In this document: piece after piece, positions 39,185-48,601 of the stretch | Layout: every line of letters starts with the position of its first letter | Position numbering within the stretch: position 1 is the first letter of the stretch | Assembly (NCBI RefSeq): GCF_003641145.1 | Contig: NZ_CP032744.1 | Span: forward strand, 1,922,001 to 1,986,000 | Length of the DNA: 64,000 nucleotides | Direction of reading: 5' to 3' | Source: Lactiplantibacillus paraplantarum | Lineage (GTDB): Bacteria; Bacillota; Bacilli; Lactobacillales; Lactobacillaceae | Made by a program: the position numbers and the translations under genes | The notes under the pieces: generated by a model | Database searches by the model: none | The model's input: the letters and a program-made list of their open reading frames with translations, nothing else | What the model was told of the DNA's origin: nothing

Positions 39185-39234
39185 AAAAAAGCTTCCAATG
39201 TGTTAAGTCTAAGAACACTAACACATTTGGAAGC
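39185..39234 (-). terminator. Terminator of ftsK
   Basis: GCTTCCAAATGTGTTA and TAACACATTGGAAGC form a 15-bp stem, with six T after it on the minus strand. Confidence 0.92.
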
Positions 39235-39265
39235 CTATTTGTTTGTATCGTCATTCATTAATTCA

Positions 39266-41668
39266 TTACACACGATGTTCGACATCGTCGCCTGGAACTG
39301 GCGCCTCATCGGCCGACTTCTGGCGATAAACTTTGCGTGGTTTGCTTCCTTCAGAAGGCCCAACTACGCCGCGTTCCTCCATTTCATCGACAATCCGTGC
39401 CGCTCGATTATATCCGATGCGAAAGCGCCGTTGCAACATTGAGACACTGGCTGACTGTTGGTCAGTCACCAACTCAACAGCTTCAGCATAATACTCGTCT
39501 TCGCCATCACGTGGATCACCATTACCACTGGCATCAGCCTCGTCATCTTTGACCAACATACTATCATCGTAATCAGCCGTCTGCTGTGCTTTGATAAAGT
39601 TAACAACTTCTTCAACATCATGGTCAGAAATATAAGCGCCCTGGACCCGCAATGGCTTATTCATCCCCATTGGCTGGTAAAGCATATCCCCACGTCCAAG
39701 TAGCTTTTCAGCACCATTACTATCAATGATCGTCCGTGAATCCGTCCCACTTGAAACGGCAAACGCCATGCGTGATGGCACGTTGGCCTTAATCAACCCA
39801 GTAATAACATCTACCGATGGCCGTTGTGTGGCCAAGATCATATGAATTCCAGCCGCGCGGGCCATCTGTCCTAAGCGGATAATCGCATCTTCAACCTCAC
39901 TTGAAGTGACCATCATTAAATCGGCTAATTCATCAACAACCACCACGATATACGGTAAAACGGGCCGATTTTGTCCATCCGCTGCATTTTGTTGGCGAAT
40001 GTACTGATTATATCCCTGCATATTACGCTGCTTAGAATCAGCAAATAATTCATAACGCCGTTCCATTTCAGCAACCACCTTATGCAATGCCCGTGCGGCC
40101 TTCTTCGGCTCAGTCACCACGGGCGTCAGCAAATGCGGAATACCATTGTAAACCCCTAATTCGACCTTTTTAGGATCAATCAACATGAACTTAACTTGAC
40201 TTGGTTTCGTGTTCATCAGTAGCCCCGTAATCATCACGTTAATGGCTACTGACTTACCACTCCCCGTTGAACCGGCAATCAGTAGGTGCGGCATTTTGGA
40301 CAAATCCGCGACAACTAAATTACCAGAAACATCGCGACCCAACGGTACTGCCAGCGGTTTCGTTGGGTGCGCCGGTTGAGCTTCAACGATATCTCGAAAC
40401 GACACCGTTGAAATTTGCTTATTCGGCACTTCGATTCCAATCAATGATTTACCAGGAATGGGGGCTTCAATTCGTAAGTCCTTTGCGGCTAGTGCCAACG
40501 CCAAGTCGTCAGCTAAATTAACGACCTTACTGACCTTGACACCGACTGCTGGATGTAATTCATACTTCGTTACGGACGGCCCTAAACTGACGTTTTTCAC
40601 TTCAACCTGTACACCAAAGCTCGCCAGTGTAGTAGTCAACTTTTGTGAGTTACTTTCGATTGTTGCATATTCAGCGCTCTGATCCGTTTTCGGAATTTTC
40701 GTCAATAATGTCGATTCTGGCAATTGATAGTCCGCATCATCCATAACCTCAGTACCTTGTAATTCCTGTTCATGATCTGGTGTCGCCATCGAAGGCACTG
40801 ATTTAGCTGGTGGCTCATCACGATCACTGGCCACCGTAATATTCAAATCTGCTGATGAATCCGGCGTTGCACTAGTTGCCGAAACAGGCTTGGCAGTTGT
40901 ACTGGTGGCTGCGGCAGAAACTGCTGATTGCGGTTCTGCCGAGGTTGCCTGCGGTTCAGGTTTGGTTGCCGCTTGGTTGGCCCGCACTTGCTGGTGCACA
41001 CGCCAGCGCGCCACTTGAACCCGTATCACGTGGGCAAGTTGCTCATAGCCCGCACGCAACTGCTGGCCCAACTGTATCAGCCCCTGACGTAATACTTGCA
41101 TAGTCTTATGAAATGGCAAGTTAAAGGTGATGTACACGCTCGCAATCATCAAAATCAGTGCAATCAGAATGGTCCCAACATTGGCTAACAGTGGATAAGT
41201 AATACTGTACCCAGCAGCACCAACTAAGCCACCACCAAGATTGCTGGCCATGCCGCCCTTGCTAAAATCATTTTTGATCAGGTTCCAAGTAATCTGCCAA
41301 AAATCAGTATGGCGGTTTAATTGATTAAACATTGGGATTTCTAATAACAATAAGTAACTGAAGAAAAACAAGTTACCACCGACCCACCACCGCCAAGTCA
41401 GCCGTGGCCAACGACCGAAAATCATTAAGTAACCCATTACGAGTAATGTTAAGCCCGCAAAAATCTGGTAGGCATTACCAGCAATAGCTCGGAAAAACTC
41501 TGCAAATACCATGCCCACTAATCCAACTTTCAACAAGGCTAGTACTGTAATCAGTAATCCTATCAGGCCAATGACATTCCCAGTCATCTGTCGCTTAGCC
41601 GCAACCGTCGGCTTCTTCTTACGCGTCGAGGTTCGGCGCTTTTTCGTTGTTGCTTGTCTACGCGCCAC
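39266..41668 (-). CDS. ftsK: DNA translocase FtsK/SpoIIIE
   Basis: An 800-residue septal DNA pump. A basic N-terminus is followed by four to five membrane helices (to about 190), a Pro/Ala/Ser linker, and the motor domain with Walker [15 protein letters not shown], Walker [14 protein letters not shown] and [13 protein letters not shown]. The C-terminal winged-helix gamma domain ([20 protein letters not shown]) reads chromosome polarity sequences. I use GTG 41668, 8 bases after AAAGGATG; a TTG seven codons earlier has no site. Confidence 0.95.
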   Translation of the reverse strand: MARRQATTKKRRTSTRKKKPTVAAKRQMTGNVIGLIGLLITVLALLKVGLVGMVFAEFFRAIAGNAYQIFAGLTLLVMGYLMIFGRWPRLTWRWWVGGNLFFFSYLLLLEIPMFNQLNRHTDFWQITWNLIKNDFSKGGMASNLGGGLVGAAGYSITYPLLANVGTILIALILMIASVYITFNLPFHKTMQVLRQGLIQLGQQLRAGYEQLAHVIRVQVARWRVHQQVRANQAATKPEPQATSAEPQSAVSAAATSTTAKPVSATSATPDSSADLNITVASDRDEPPAKSVPSMATPDHEQELQGTEVMDDADYQLPESTLLTKIPKTDQSAEYATIESNSQKLTTTLASFGVQVEVKNVSLGPSVTKYELHPAVGVKVSKVVNLADDLALALAAKDLRIEAPIPGKSLIGIEVPNKQISTVSFRDIVEAQPAHPTKPLAVPLGRDVSGNLVVADLSKMPHLLIAGSTGSGKSVAINVMITGLLMNTKPSQVKFMLIDPKKVELGVYNGIPHLLTPVVTEPKKAARALHKVVAEMERRYELFADSKQRNMQGYNQYIRQQNAADGQNRPVLPYIVVVVDELADLMMVTSSEVEDAIIRLGQMARAAGIHMILATQRPSVDVITGLIKANVPSRMAFAVSSGTDSRTIIDSNGAEKLLGRGDMLYQPMGMNKPLRVQGAYISDHDVEEVVNFIKAQQTADYDDSMLVKDDEADASGNGDPRDGEDEYYAEAVELVTDQQSASVSMLQRRFRIGYNRAARIVDEMEERGVVGPSEGSKPRKVYRQKSADEAPVPGDDVEHRV

Positions 41669-41735
41669 GCTTCGTTCATCCTTTCTCAATTAGTCCTATC
41701 TTCATTATAACAAACTCAAGTTCCCCCGTCCCCAT

Positions 41736-41774
41736 CAAAAAACGCACCCTAACGTTTAGCGCTAGTGCACGTTT
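41736..41774 (-). terminator. Terminator of trmL
   Basis: AACGTGCACTA and TAGGGTGCGTT pair with one G-U and one mismatch, followed by six T on the minus strand; it overlaps the presumed ftsK promoter region. Confidence 0.8.
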
Positions 41775-41780
41775 TGCTGG

Positions 41781-42293
41781 TTACTTCAATTTATCATTTT
41801 CATAGTGGTGTGACCGTTCAAGGTTCGGAAATTGTTGTTGGCGTAAGGCTTCATAAATCACGATGGCAGCGGAATTCGATAAATTCAGAGCCCGAATATG
41901 TGAATCATCTTGGGGAATTCGAATTGCTTTTTCCGGGTACTTGCGCATAAAGGGTTCTGGTAAACCAGTCGTTTCCTTACCAAATAAGAAGTAATGATCC
42001 TTACTGGTATCACTGTAATCAACATCCGCATAATCATGCTCAGCAAACTTGGACACTAAGTACAGCTGATCTAAATTAGGAATACTAGCTAAAAAGTCTT
42101 GCAAGTCAGCGTGATAAGTAATATCGACACTATCCCAGTAGTCCAAGCCAGCCCGTTTTAGGTGCTTATCATCAATTTTGAAGCCCAATGGTTCAATTAA
42201 ATGCAAGGCCGTATCCGTTCCGGCACAGGTCCGGGCAATATTACCAGTATTAGCCGGCATTAACGGTTCAAATAACGCAATGTGATTTGTCAA
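41781..42293 (-). CDS. trmL: tRNA (cytidine/uridine-34-2'-O)-methyltransferase
   Basis: A 170-residue SPOUT methyltransferase acting on wobble position 34 of Leu tRNAs. The N-terminal HIALFEPLMPANTGNIART and C-terminal knot motifs FGKETTGLPEP, IRIPQDDSHIRALNLSNSAA are intact. The TTG start at 42293 is 9 bases after GAGG and gives the family N-terminus (MTNHIALFEP); an ATG five codons upstream lacks a site. Confidence 0.93.
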   Translation of the reverse strand: MTNHIALFEPLMPANTGNIARTCAGTDTALHLIEPLGFKIDDKHLKRAGLDYWDSVDITYHADLQDFLASIPNLDQLYLVSKFAEHDYADVDYSDTSKDHYFLFGKETTGLPEPFMRKYPEKAIRIPQDDSHIRALNLSNSAAIVIYEALRQQQFPNLERSHHYENDKLK

Positions 42294-42508
42294 AATAATC
42301 GTCCTCATTCATATTAGTCTCTGTGCCATGTTGATTCATAGCAATCACATTAATCATACCATGTCTCCGACTCAACGGCGAATTTTGAAATTAAAAAACG
42401 CATTGTTCGCATTCTTAACTAATCTTTCCTATACTAATCACCGTACATCTTACAATTAGCACTGATAATTCATCTAAACAATTGATATAAACCGAGGAGG
42501 AATCATCT

Positions 42509-43156
42509 ATGAAAATTATGATTATTGGGGCAACCGGTATGGCCGGGTCAGCCATCACCAAACTAGCACTTGACCGTGGGCACACCGTTGTAGCCATCGG
42601 GCGCTCCGAAACAAAACTAGCGACCCTGCCGGCCAACCCTAACTTACAGACCAAGGCCCAAGATGCGTTTGACCTAACATTATCCGAATTACAAGCGGTT
42701 GATGTGGTCGTGGATGCCATGGCCACTAGTCCGGACAAAGCTTATCGACACGTAGATCTCGCAACTAAGCTCATCGCGCAACTTCGTGAACAGCAACGAC
42801 CACGCCTCGTCTTTATTCTAGGTGCTGGTAGTTTAACCACTGGCGATGATCAGCACCTCTTCGTACACGACATCGAAAGTAATCCGGCTAACGCTGCTTT
42901 TGTCGCCATTCCGCAAAATCAATTGGCCGAACTGACTTTCTTACGGACGGTCACCAACGTCGATTGGGTGGGCATCTCCCCAGCCGCAACCTTCACGACC
43001 GGTCCCGCCACTCCGGTTCAATACGGTCAAGATACGTTGCTAACGAACGCTGATGGTGAATCCGTGACCAATAGTGGGACGATGGCGGTCGCCGTTTTAG
43101 ACGAGCTTGAAGCACCTCAACATCATCAGGAACGGTTTACAGTCGCCAACCAGTAA
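42509..43156 (+). CDS. NAD(P)-binding oxidoreductase (NmrA/SDR-like)
   Basis: A 215-residue atypical short-chain dehydrogenase. The nucleotide loop is MIIGATGMAGSAI at the N-terminus; VVVDAMATSP and LVFILGAGSLTT line the cofactor site. No classical YxxxK pair is evident, as in NmrA-like redox sensors and flavin reductase-like proteins. Strong GAGGAGG site. Single gene with no close partner; substrate unknown. Confidence 0.82.
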   Translation: MKIMIIGATGMAGSAITKLALDRGHTVVAIGRSETKLATLPANPNLQTKAQDAFDLTLSELQAVDVVVDAMATSPDKAYRHVDLATKLIAQLREQQRPRLVFILGAGSLTTGDDQHLFVHDIESNPANAAFVAIPQNQLAELTFLRTVTNVDWVGISPAATFTTGPATPVQYGQDTLLTNADGESVTNSGTMAVAVLDELEAPQHHQERFTVANQ

Positions 43157-43271
43157 TGCTCGTCATATGGTTAGCATCACCCTCAGTACCAGTGGCTTTA
43201 CTAAGGTGACTTAATTGTGCCGACTTAGACAAGCCTGTGTGCATTTGGCATGTAACTCCCAGAGAGTGGAA

Positions 43272-43373
43272 CAAAAGGTGATCTACTTGCGAGCATTAAC
43301 GTAAATTCGGCGATTATTCCTGGAAATGGAATCGTCACCGAATTTGGATTAAGCGGAACAAGCCACCTTTTGG
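43272..43373. repeat. Long nested hairpin element (about 100 nt)
   Basis: An inner stem AAATTCGG...ATTCC with GGAAT...CCGAATTT (43302-43345) is nested in an outer pair CAAAAGGTG with CACCTTTTG. Downstream, CGTTTCGACAATATT resembles the phrase following the hairpin at 38.9 kb. Confidence 0.5.
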
Positions 43374-43404
43374 CGCACGTTTCGACAATATTGGCAGAAA
43401 AATT

Positions 43405-43460
43405 GTGTTCGGTTTCTTGAGAAGCAGTCTTTTCTCAAGCGACTGAACACTTTTAGTTTT
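43405..43460 (+). terminator. Terminator-like stem-loop
   Basis: GTGTTC...CTTGAGAA pairs with TTCTCAAG...GAACAC, followed on the plus strand by TTTTAGTTTT. It lies 250 bases after the oxidoreductase gene, so it may end that transcript or a small RNA. Confidence 0.5.
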
Positions 43461-43693
43461 ATCTCAATCTCCTTTTAGGCAATTACTCGTGACGCTTGGT
43501 ACCAGTGCTTCGCCTTTAGACTTGCTAATGACAACGTCAACGCGTACTAACTAATTAATTCTGATTGATGAAAAAATGCTGAGCACAGCTTAATCTGAGC
43601 ATCAACGCTAGCTCGGGCCCTCACCGACCTTTAATTAATTCTTCACCAAAGCATGCTAAACTATTGCCATGATTATTTGAAAGTGGGGATACC

Positions 43694-45043
43694 ATGCATA
43701 ACCGTTTATCAGGGCGGAATTTGCTCTTCATTGGCACCATGTTATTTGGACTCTTTTTTGGTGCTGGTAACTTAATTTTTCCAATTTTTTTGGGCCAACA
43801 ATCAGGTCAACACGTTGGCGCGGCCATTATCGGCCTATTGATTACTGGGATTGGGCTCCCGTTACTAGGTGTCATTGGCATGGGCCTAACGCGTAGTCAG
43901 GGCGTTTTCGACCTAGCCACTAATGTCAACCGCCCTTACGCCTATGTTTTCACCGTACTACTATATTTTACTCTCGGCCCACTATTTGCAATGCCGAGGT
44001 TAGCAACCACCGCCTTTCAGATTGGACTGGCTCCCTTTTTGACCGCCAAGTCACAATCTGGGGTTTTATTGGTCTTCTCAATCGCCTTTTTCGTGGTCAC
44101 CTGGCTCCTCGCTCGTAATCCAGGCAAGATCATGACTTACGTTGGCAAGTGGCTCACCCCCCTCTTTTTACTATTATTAGGGGCCTTAATACTCGTAGCC
44201 CTCATCAAACCATTGGGGACACTGAACGTTGCCGCTAGTGGCGCTTATATCAAACATCCAATTCTAACTGGATTCACTGAAGGTTACAATACAATGGATG
44301 CACTAGCTTCGTTAGCCTTTGGCATCGTCGTCATCGATGCGATTCGTGACCTCGGTGTACGCGATCCAGGCCAAATCGCAACTGACACGATCAAGGCCGG
44401 CCTGATCAGTATGAGTCTAATGGCCGTCATCTATGGCTTACTAGCGATTATGGGGACCATGAGCTTAGGCCGATTTGCCCCAGCTGAAAACGGGGGCATT
44501 ACGTTAGCTCAAATTGCCGATGCATACTTTGGTCGATTCGGTAACGTCTTACTGGCTTTAATTGTTATTATCGCTTGTTTAAAAACTGCTATCGGTCTCA
44601 CCTCAGCTTTCGGTGATACGTTGCATGGAATGTTTCCTAAGATTTCCTATCATTGGCTAATCACACTTGCTTGCCTCATTCCGGCCATTCTCGCCAATGT
44701 TGGGCTAACTGAAATGATTACTTATTCAACCCCAGTCCTGATGTTTCTTTACCCGCTCGCCATTGTGTTAATCCTACTGGCCGTATTAGCCCCTTGGCTT
44801 GGGATGTCCCGGTGGCTATACGGAATGACAACTGCCTGGACTATGATTCCGGCCATTCTAGCTGGAATTAACGCCATGCCATCCGCTTGGTTGCAAGCGT
44901 CCTGGTTGCAAGCCTTGCTTCACCTCAACGCCTGGTTACCGCTTGCCGGTCTAGGTCTAGGCTGGAGTGTCCCCGCACTAATTGGGTTCATCTTAGGTTG
45001 GCTAATCAGTCGTAAGCAGCAAGCAACTTCAAGTTTACATTAA
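43694..45043 (+). CDS. brnQ: Branched-chain amino acid transporter
   Basis: A 449-residue LIV-type permease with about 12 membrane helices, taking up Leu, Ile and Val with a cation. The N-terminal signature FIGTMLFGLFFGAGNLIFP is characteristic, followed by GLLITGIGLPLLGVIG. AAGTGGGGA precedes the ATG. Monocistronic with a strong terminator. L. plantarum-type bacteria need branched-chain amino acids, which fits. Confidence 0.95.
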   Translation: MHNRLSGRNLLFIGTMLFGLFFGAGNLIFPIFLGQQSGQHVGAAIIGLLITGIGLPLLGVIGMGLTRSQGVFDLATNVNRPYAYVFTVLLYFTLGPLFAMPRLATTAFQIGLAPFLTAKSQSGVLLVFSIAFFVVTWLLARNPGKIMTYVGKWLTPLFLLLLGALILVALIKPLGTLNVAASGAYIKHPILTGFTEGYNTMDALASLAFGIVVIDAIRDLGVRDPGQIATDTIKAGLISMSLMAVIYGLLAIMGTMSLGRFAPAENGGITLAQIADAYFGRFGNVLLALIVIIACLKTAIGLTSAFGDTLHGMFPKISYHWLITLACLIPAILANVGLTEMITYSTPVLMFLYPLAIVLILLAVLAPWLGMSRWLYGMTTAWTMIPAILAGINAMPSAWLQASWLQALLHLNAWLPLAGLGLGWSVPALIGFILGWLISRKQQATSSLH

Positions 45044-45055
45044 TCGTTCAATACA

Positions 45056-45102
45056 CAAAGGCCCTCCATCAGTCTTACTTGACTGATCTGGAGGGCCTTT
45101 TA
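45056..45102 (+). terminator. Terminator of brnQ
   Basis: AAAGGCCCTCCATCAGTC and GACTGATCTGGAGGGCCTTTT form a 17-bp stem with a 6-base loop. Confidence 0.93.
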
Positions 45103-45380
45103 AGTTGCTTCACCGGCAAACGGATTAACAACGATTATCCATGATCTGCGTTATTGCTTACCAAGATATTATCAGCACGATTCTCGTTAACATTGCTATT
45201 TACAAGTTACTGACACCTTTTGAAAATACAAAAAAACGTAGTATTTCGGTGTGGGCACGGCGAAACGCTACGTTAATGAAGTACAACTCGGTAGTCACCA
45301 ACGACATGTCGATGTTAACTACCAAACGATTTCTCAAAGGTTATCTTAACACCGGTATTTCAATCATGCAAGCACCTATG

Positions 45381-46235
45381 TTAACCTTTTTGCATCGTCA
45401 GTAAACTCACATCAACCGTAATCTTGGTTAGTCCTTGCTGTTTAGCAATCGTCAATTGTTCAGCATCCGCCCCCCAGTGCAGTGGCGTCATTACTAATAA
45501 GTCGTTAAAGTCAATGTCATCAAGTGCAACCTGATATTGAATTCGTTGCCGCTTAGCAGCTGGATAATGCTGAGCAAACAGATCTAACACACGTTGATTA
45601 TCATACTGATATTGGCGATCAGTTGGCTTAAATAACAGGTGGCGCAGTTCAACTAAATATTCAGGATTAGGCACAATCTTCAGTAACTGCCCACCGGGGG
45701 CTAGTACCCGTTCAAACTCTTGGTAAGCGGATGGCGAGAAAACGTCCATAATAGCCGTAAACGCCCCATCAGTAAAAGGCAACTGGGCCAAATCTGCCAC
45801 ACAATAATAAGCGGATGTTGTCAATTGGGTGGCTAAGTTAACCCCGTCTTTACTAATATCAAAGCCAATCCCAACATCAGCAGGATTAGCATGTAATGTC
45901 AGCAAGTCAGCTAACGGCGTCCCTTCACCACTACCAATATCTAAGATTCGTTGCGCCGTTTTTGGCAACGCCGCATTAATGGCCTGAACAATCGGGCCGA
46001 AAAAGCCAGCTTGCAAAACACGGCGGCGGGCCGCTAACATATTGGCATCATATTCACTAGCAACCTGATGCGTCAAAAAATACAACGTCCCTTTTTTAGA
46101 AAAATCCACTTGATGCCCATTGGGACAGCATAAGCTGTGGCCGTCAATTGTCACATATGCTTGGTTACAAACTAAGCACCGAAAGCGGCCAATGTTTGCC
46201 TGAACAAACTGGATGCCGCGGTCAATTTTTTTCAC
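45381..46235 (-). CDS. 23S rRNA (guanine) methyltransferase, RlmA-like
   Basis: A 284-residue methyltransferase. An N-terminal zinc ribbon (CLVC and CCPNGH) precedes the Rossmann SAM domain with ILDIGSGEGTPL and the acidic IGFDISKDG. This is the RlmA layout (G745/G748 of 23S rRNA; RlmA-II linked to tylosin tolerance). Which guanine is modified cannot be told. I prefer GTG 46235 after AAGGTGA; GTG 46244 is the alternative. No operon partner. Confidence 0.85.
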   Translation of the reverse strand: MKKIDRGIQFVQANIGRFRCLVCNQAYVTIDGHSLCCPNGHQVDFSKKGTLYFLTHQVASEYDANMLAARRRVLQAGFFGPIVQAINAALPKTAQRILDIGSGEGTPLADLLTLHANPADVGIGFDISKDGVNLATQLTTSAYYCVADLAQLPFTDGAFTAIMDVFSPSAYQEFERVLAPGGQLLKIVPNPEYLVELRHLLFKPTDRQYQYDNQRVLDLFAQHYPAAKRQRIQYQVALDDIDFNDLLVMTPLHWGADAEQLTIAKQQGLTKITVDVSLLTMQKG

Positions 46236-46377
46236 AGGTGTCACCTTGCCTTGGTTAATTTTATCATCAGCCGTCCCCTATCAATCCGATGTTTTTGCGC
46301 TTCTCTGAGACTAAGAATTCGCCACTACAACATCATATAAAGGACGTGTGTTCAATCATACCATATCATCGCGAACA

Positions 46378-46398
46378 AAATAGTAGCTGTTACGATTT
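46378..46398 (+). promoter_or_regulatory. Zur-box-like operator upstream of the S14 paralogue
   Basis: The 21-mer AAATAGTAGC-T-GTTACGATTT matches the Bacillus Zur consensus AAATCGTAAT-N-ATTACGATTT at 16 of 20 defined positions, including the whole right half-site TTACGATTT. It lies about 100 bases before the S14 start. Two 8-mers, ATACCATA and TATGGTAT, flank it symmetrically. Confidence 0.65.
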
Positions 46399-46501
46399 AG
46401 GTATGGTATCTTATTAACTGTTCTAAAGGCTGACTTAAATTGTCCAAATGAATTTGCTACCGAATGGCATGAATTTAATGACATAAAGGAGACTCATTCA
46501 G

Positions 46502-46771
46502 ATGGCAAAGAAATCAAAAATTGCGAAAGCAAAACGGATCGAAGCAACTGTGGCTAAGTATGCTGAACGGCGCCAAGCGCTTAAGGCTGCTGGTAACTAT
46601 GCCGAATTAGCAAAATTACCGCGTAATGCCTCGCCCGTGCGTATTCATCGACGCGACTCACTTGACGGTCGACCACACGCTTACCTACGTAAGTTCGGCA
46701 TGTCCCGTCTTAACTTTCGTCGCTTAGCACACGCTGGTCAAATTCCGGGTGTTAAAAAGGCGAGCTGGTAA
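46502..46771 (+). CDS. rpsN: 30S ribosomal protein S14, zinc-independent paralogue
   Basis: An 89-residue S14 of the C-minus type: it lacks the CxxC pairs of the 61-residue zinc-binding S14 found in ribosomal protein operons of Firmicutes. Conserved core [17 protein letters not shown] and the GVKKASW end are intact. In Bacillus the equivalent is de-repressed by Zur during zinc shortage and replaces the zinc form in ribosomes. AAGGAGA lies 10 bases before the ATG. Stand-alone gene with a strong terminator, as expected for an accessory paralogue. Confidence 0.95.
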   Translation: MAKKSKIAKAKRIEATVAKYAERRQALKAAGNYAELAKLPRNASPVRIHRRDSLDGRPHAYLRKFGMSRLNFRRLAHAGQIPGVKKASW

Positions 46772-46819
46772 AGGGGCAACCGGTACTAAGCTCATTAATG
46801 ATTAACAGTACAACTACCA

Positions 46820-46873
46820 TAAAAAGGTTCCACAGGATTTGTCATCAGACAGATTTCTGTGGAACCTTTTTCC
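46820..46873. terminator. Bidirectional terminator between rpsN and the permease gene
   Basis: AAAAAGGTTCCACAG and CTGTGGAACCTTTTT give a 15-bp stem with T runs on both strands. Confidence 0.92.
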
Positions 46874-46944
46874 TTGGCTTTATTCGTCTAACTGCAGCCC
46901 TGCCACGTATCTTTCATGCAACTAGCCAACTAATATGCTAATTT

Positions 46945-48096
46945 TTAAGGCTTATCATCAACTGATGGCTTTTTTTCTGGTTCATATAGTCCTGAAGAGC
47001 GTCGATACCAGTCAAAGAGATGCGTCCATAAGACTTTCAAAATCGCATAGCCCGGAATCCCGAAAATAACGCCCATCAACCCAAAGATTTTACCAGCCGC
47101 TAATAAGACGACTAGAATCGTAATCGGATGAATATCTAAGCTACTCCCTAGGACTAACGGTGAAATAAAGCGGCCTTCAATCGTTTGTTCGATGACGAAG
47201 ACAATCAGAACTTGGACCAGCATCCACGGCGAAGTGACTAACGCAATCACCACCGAGGGCACCATCGCGAGGAAGGAACCTAAATACGGAATCAGATTTA
47301 AGATTCCAGCCGCAATTCCTAACGTCAAAGCAAATTTCAGTCCAATAATGCTGTACCCGACCGCAAACATCACAGCAACAAAGAACGCCACGGTCAATTG
47401 ACCACGAATGTAATTACTGACTTGTGAATTGATTTCCGTTAACACTTCTAAAAATCCCGAGCGTGCCTTGGTGGGCACAAACTTAGCCATATACTTGGGT
47501 AGCTGATGACCATCGCGTAATAGGTAGAAAAGAATAAACGGCATCGTTATCAACCCAATGATGACGGTCGTCACAGTGCTGAATACGCCCGTAAGCGAAG
47601 TCACCGTCCCAGTCAAGTACTTCGAAAAGCGACCACTCACCAACTTACTGAGGTCCGTATTCCAGCTCTCGAGTTGATCACGAATACCACTGAGTTGCGG
47701 ATCATTGATCCAGCGATTAACTTCTGTGCTGGCATTTTTCCAGTAAGTAGGCCAGTCATTGATGATCGATAAGGTTTGGTCGCGAATCGTTGGGATAATT
47801 GCAATAATGCCTAACGCTAGCAGCGCGACAACCACAATAAATAGCCCAATGATCGTCCAAGTCCGTCGCACGTGAAAACGTTTTTCTAGCCAGTCAACCA
47901 GCGGATTAAGCAAGTAGTACAAGACGCCAGCCAAAATAATCGGCAGGCCGACGATACTAAAGAATTGCCGGACCGGGTCCAACAACCAATCAACTTGCCT
48001 GCCCATAAAGAAGATCGTCAATACTAACAAAATAATGACTAAAATCCGAATAAGCCGTTGGGTTGACCATCGTCGCTTCTGTGAATCAGGTTTCAA
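46945..48096 (-). CDS. AI-2E family (PerM-like) membrane permease
   Basis: A 383-residue protein with seven or eight membrane helices in the AI-2E layout: N-terminal pair, a long amphipathic extracytoplasmic region (about 105-165), then a helix cluster ending GVIFGIPGYAILKVL. Members export signals or ions; the substrate is not predictable here. Start is TTG 48096 behind GGGAGGAGGGA. It is co-transcribed with the EIIA(gut)-like gene 14 bases upstream. Confidence 0.85.
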   Translation of the reverse strand: MKPDSQKRRWSTQRLIRILVIILLVLTIFFMGRQVDWLLDPVRQFFSIVGLPIILAGVLYYLLNPLVDWLEKRFHVRRTWTIIGLFIVVVALLALGIIAIIPTIRDQTLSIINDWPTYWKNASTEVNRWINDPQLSGIRDQLESWNTDLSKLVSGRFSKYLTGTVTSLTGVFSTVTTVIIGLITMPFILFYLLRDGHQLPKYMAKFVPTKARSGFLEVLTEINSQVSNYIRGQLTVAFFVAVMFAVGYSIIGLKFALTLGIAAGILNLIPYLGSFLAMVPSVVIALVTSPWMLVQVLIVFVIEQTIEGRFISPLVLGSSLDIHPITILVVLLAAGKIFGLMGVIFGIPGYAILKVLWTHLFDWYRRSSGLYEPEKKPSVDDKP

Positions 48097-48110
48097 ACAA
48101 TCCCTCCTCC

Positions 48111-48470
48111 CTAAGCCTGATACGTAATGACGCTACCGACTTTGATCGTTGGTAACTGGTTCGGCGTCAAATAAATACCGTTTTCCATTGGTTTGGCAGG
48201 TACTGGTTTGAAGTACAACGTCGCGTGCCCGATTGACGTTAAATTAGCTTCAACTAGCCCACCGGCAAAAACCACCGTATAAGTTTGTTGATCGATCGTA
48301 ATGGTGCTACCAGCAACTAATGAAAGACTCGTGATGGGCTGTTCAAATTTTTGAACCACCGCGATTTGCTGTAATGGTGCCGTAGCCGTTTCATCGAATA
48401 GAACTAGAATTGGTTCCTTGGAATCGATGGCATTCGTACCAATCGATTGTACTGTTGCAGTTATTGTCAT
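48111..48470 (-). CDS. Stand-alone PTS glucitol/sorbitol EIIA-like protein without the phospho-His
   Basis: A 119-residue protein with the SrlB/GutA fold signature: VFAGGLVEANLTSIGHATLYF matches the VAEDNLRELGH block of E. coli SrlB, and the GSVITYQA ending matches its C-terminus. By eye alignment, the phosphorylated His43 of SrlB corresponds to Gln40 (IAVVQKFEQ) here; the only histidine is His82 in IGHATL. No EIIB/EIIC genes are nearby, so it is unlikely to be a sugar phosphocarrier. GGGGGT precedes the ATG. Operon with the AI-2E permease. Confidence 0.75.
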   Translation of the reverse strand: MTITATVQSIGTNAIDSKEPILVLFDETATAPLQQIAVVQKFEQPITSLSLVAGSTITIDQQTYTVVFAGGLVEANLTSIGHATLYFKPVPAKPMENGIYLTPNQLPTIKVGSVITYQA

Positions 48471-48563
48471 ATTGAGACCCCCATCGATTAATTAATTGCT
48501 TTAATTGTAGCATAGTCCTAATCGCAGACGCCAATTTGTCATCGCTTACACGTGGCATATCTA

Positions 48564-48572
48564 TGCTATACT
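48564..48572 (+). promoter_or_regulatory. Extended -10 promoter of the lactonase gene
   Basis: TGCTATACT, an extended -10, about 30 bases before the ATG at 48602; no strong -35. Confidence 0.5.
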
Positions 48573-48601
48573 TGAATTATCTATCAAGGAGGTTTGTTAT
48601 C

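Larger units (their letters stand above)
43157..43693. other. Gene-free, structure-rich interval
   Basis: About 540 bases between the oxidoreductase and brnQ. It contains a long nested hairpin (43272-43373) and a terminator-like stem (43405-43460). The rest up to brnQ has no ORF with a ribosome site. Confidence 0.5.

Noticed and set aside
38848..39442. Two plus-strand ORFs over the hairpin region and ftsK end
   Set aside because: They read through perfect hairpins and a terminator, lack ribosome sites and partly oppose ftsK.
45141..45404. 87-codon plus-strand ORF before the RlmA-like gene
   Set aside because: No ribosome site, follows a terminator, overlaps the 3' end of a clear gene.
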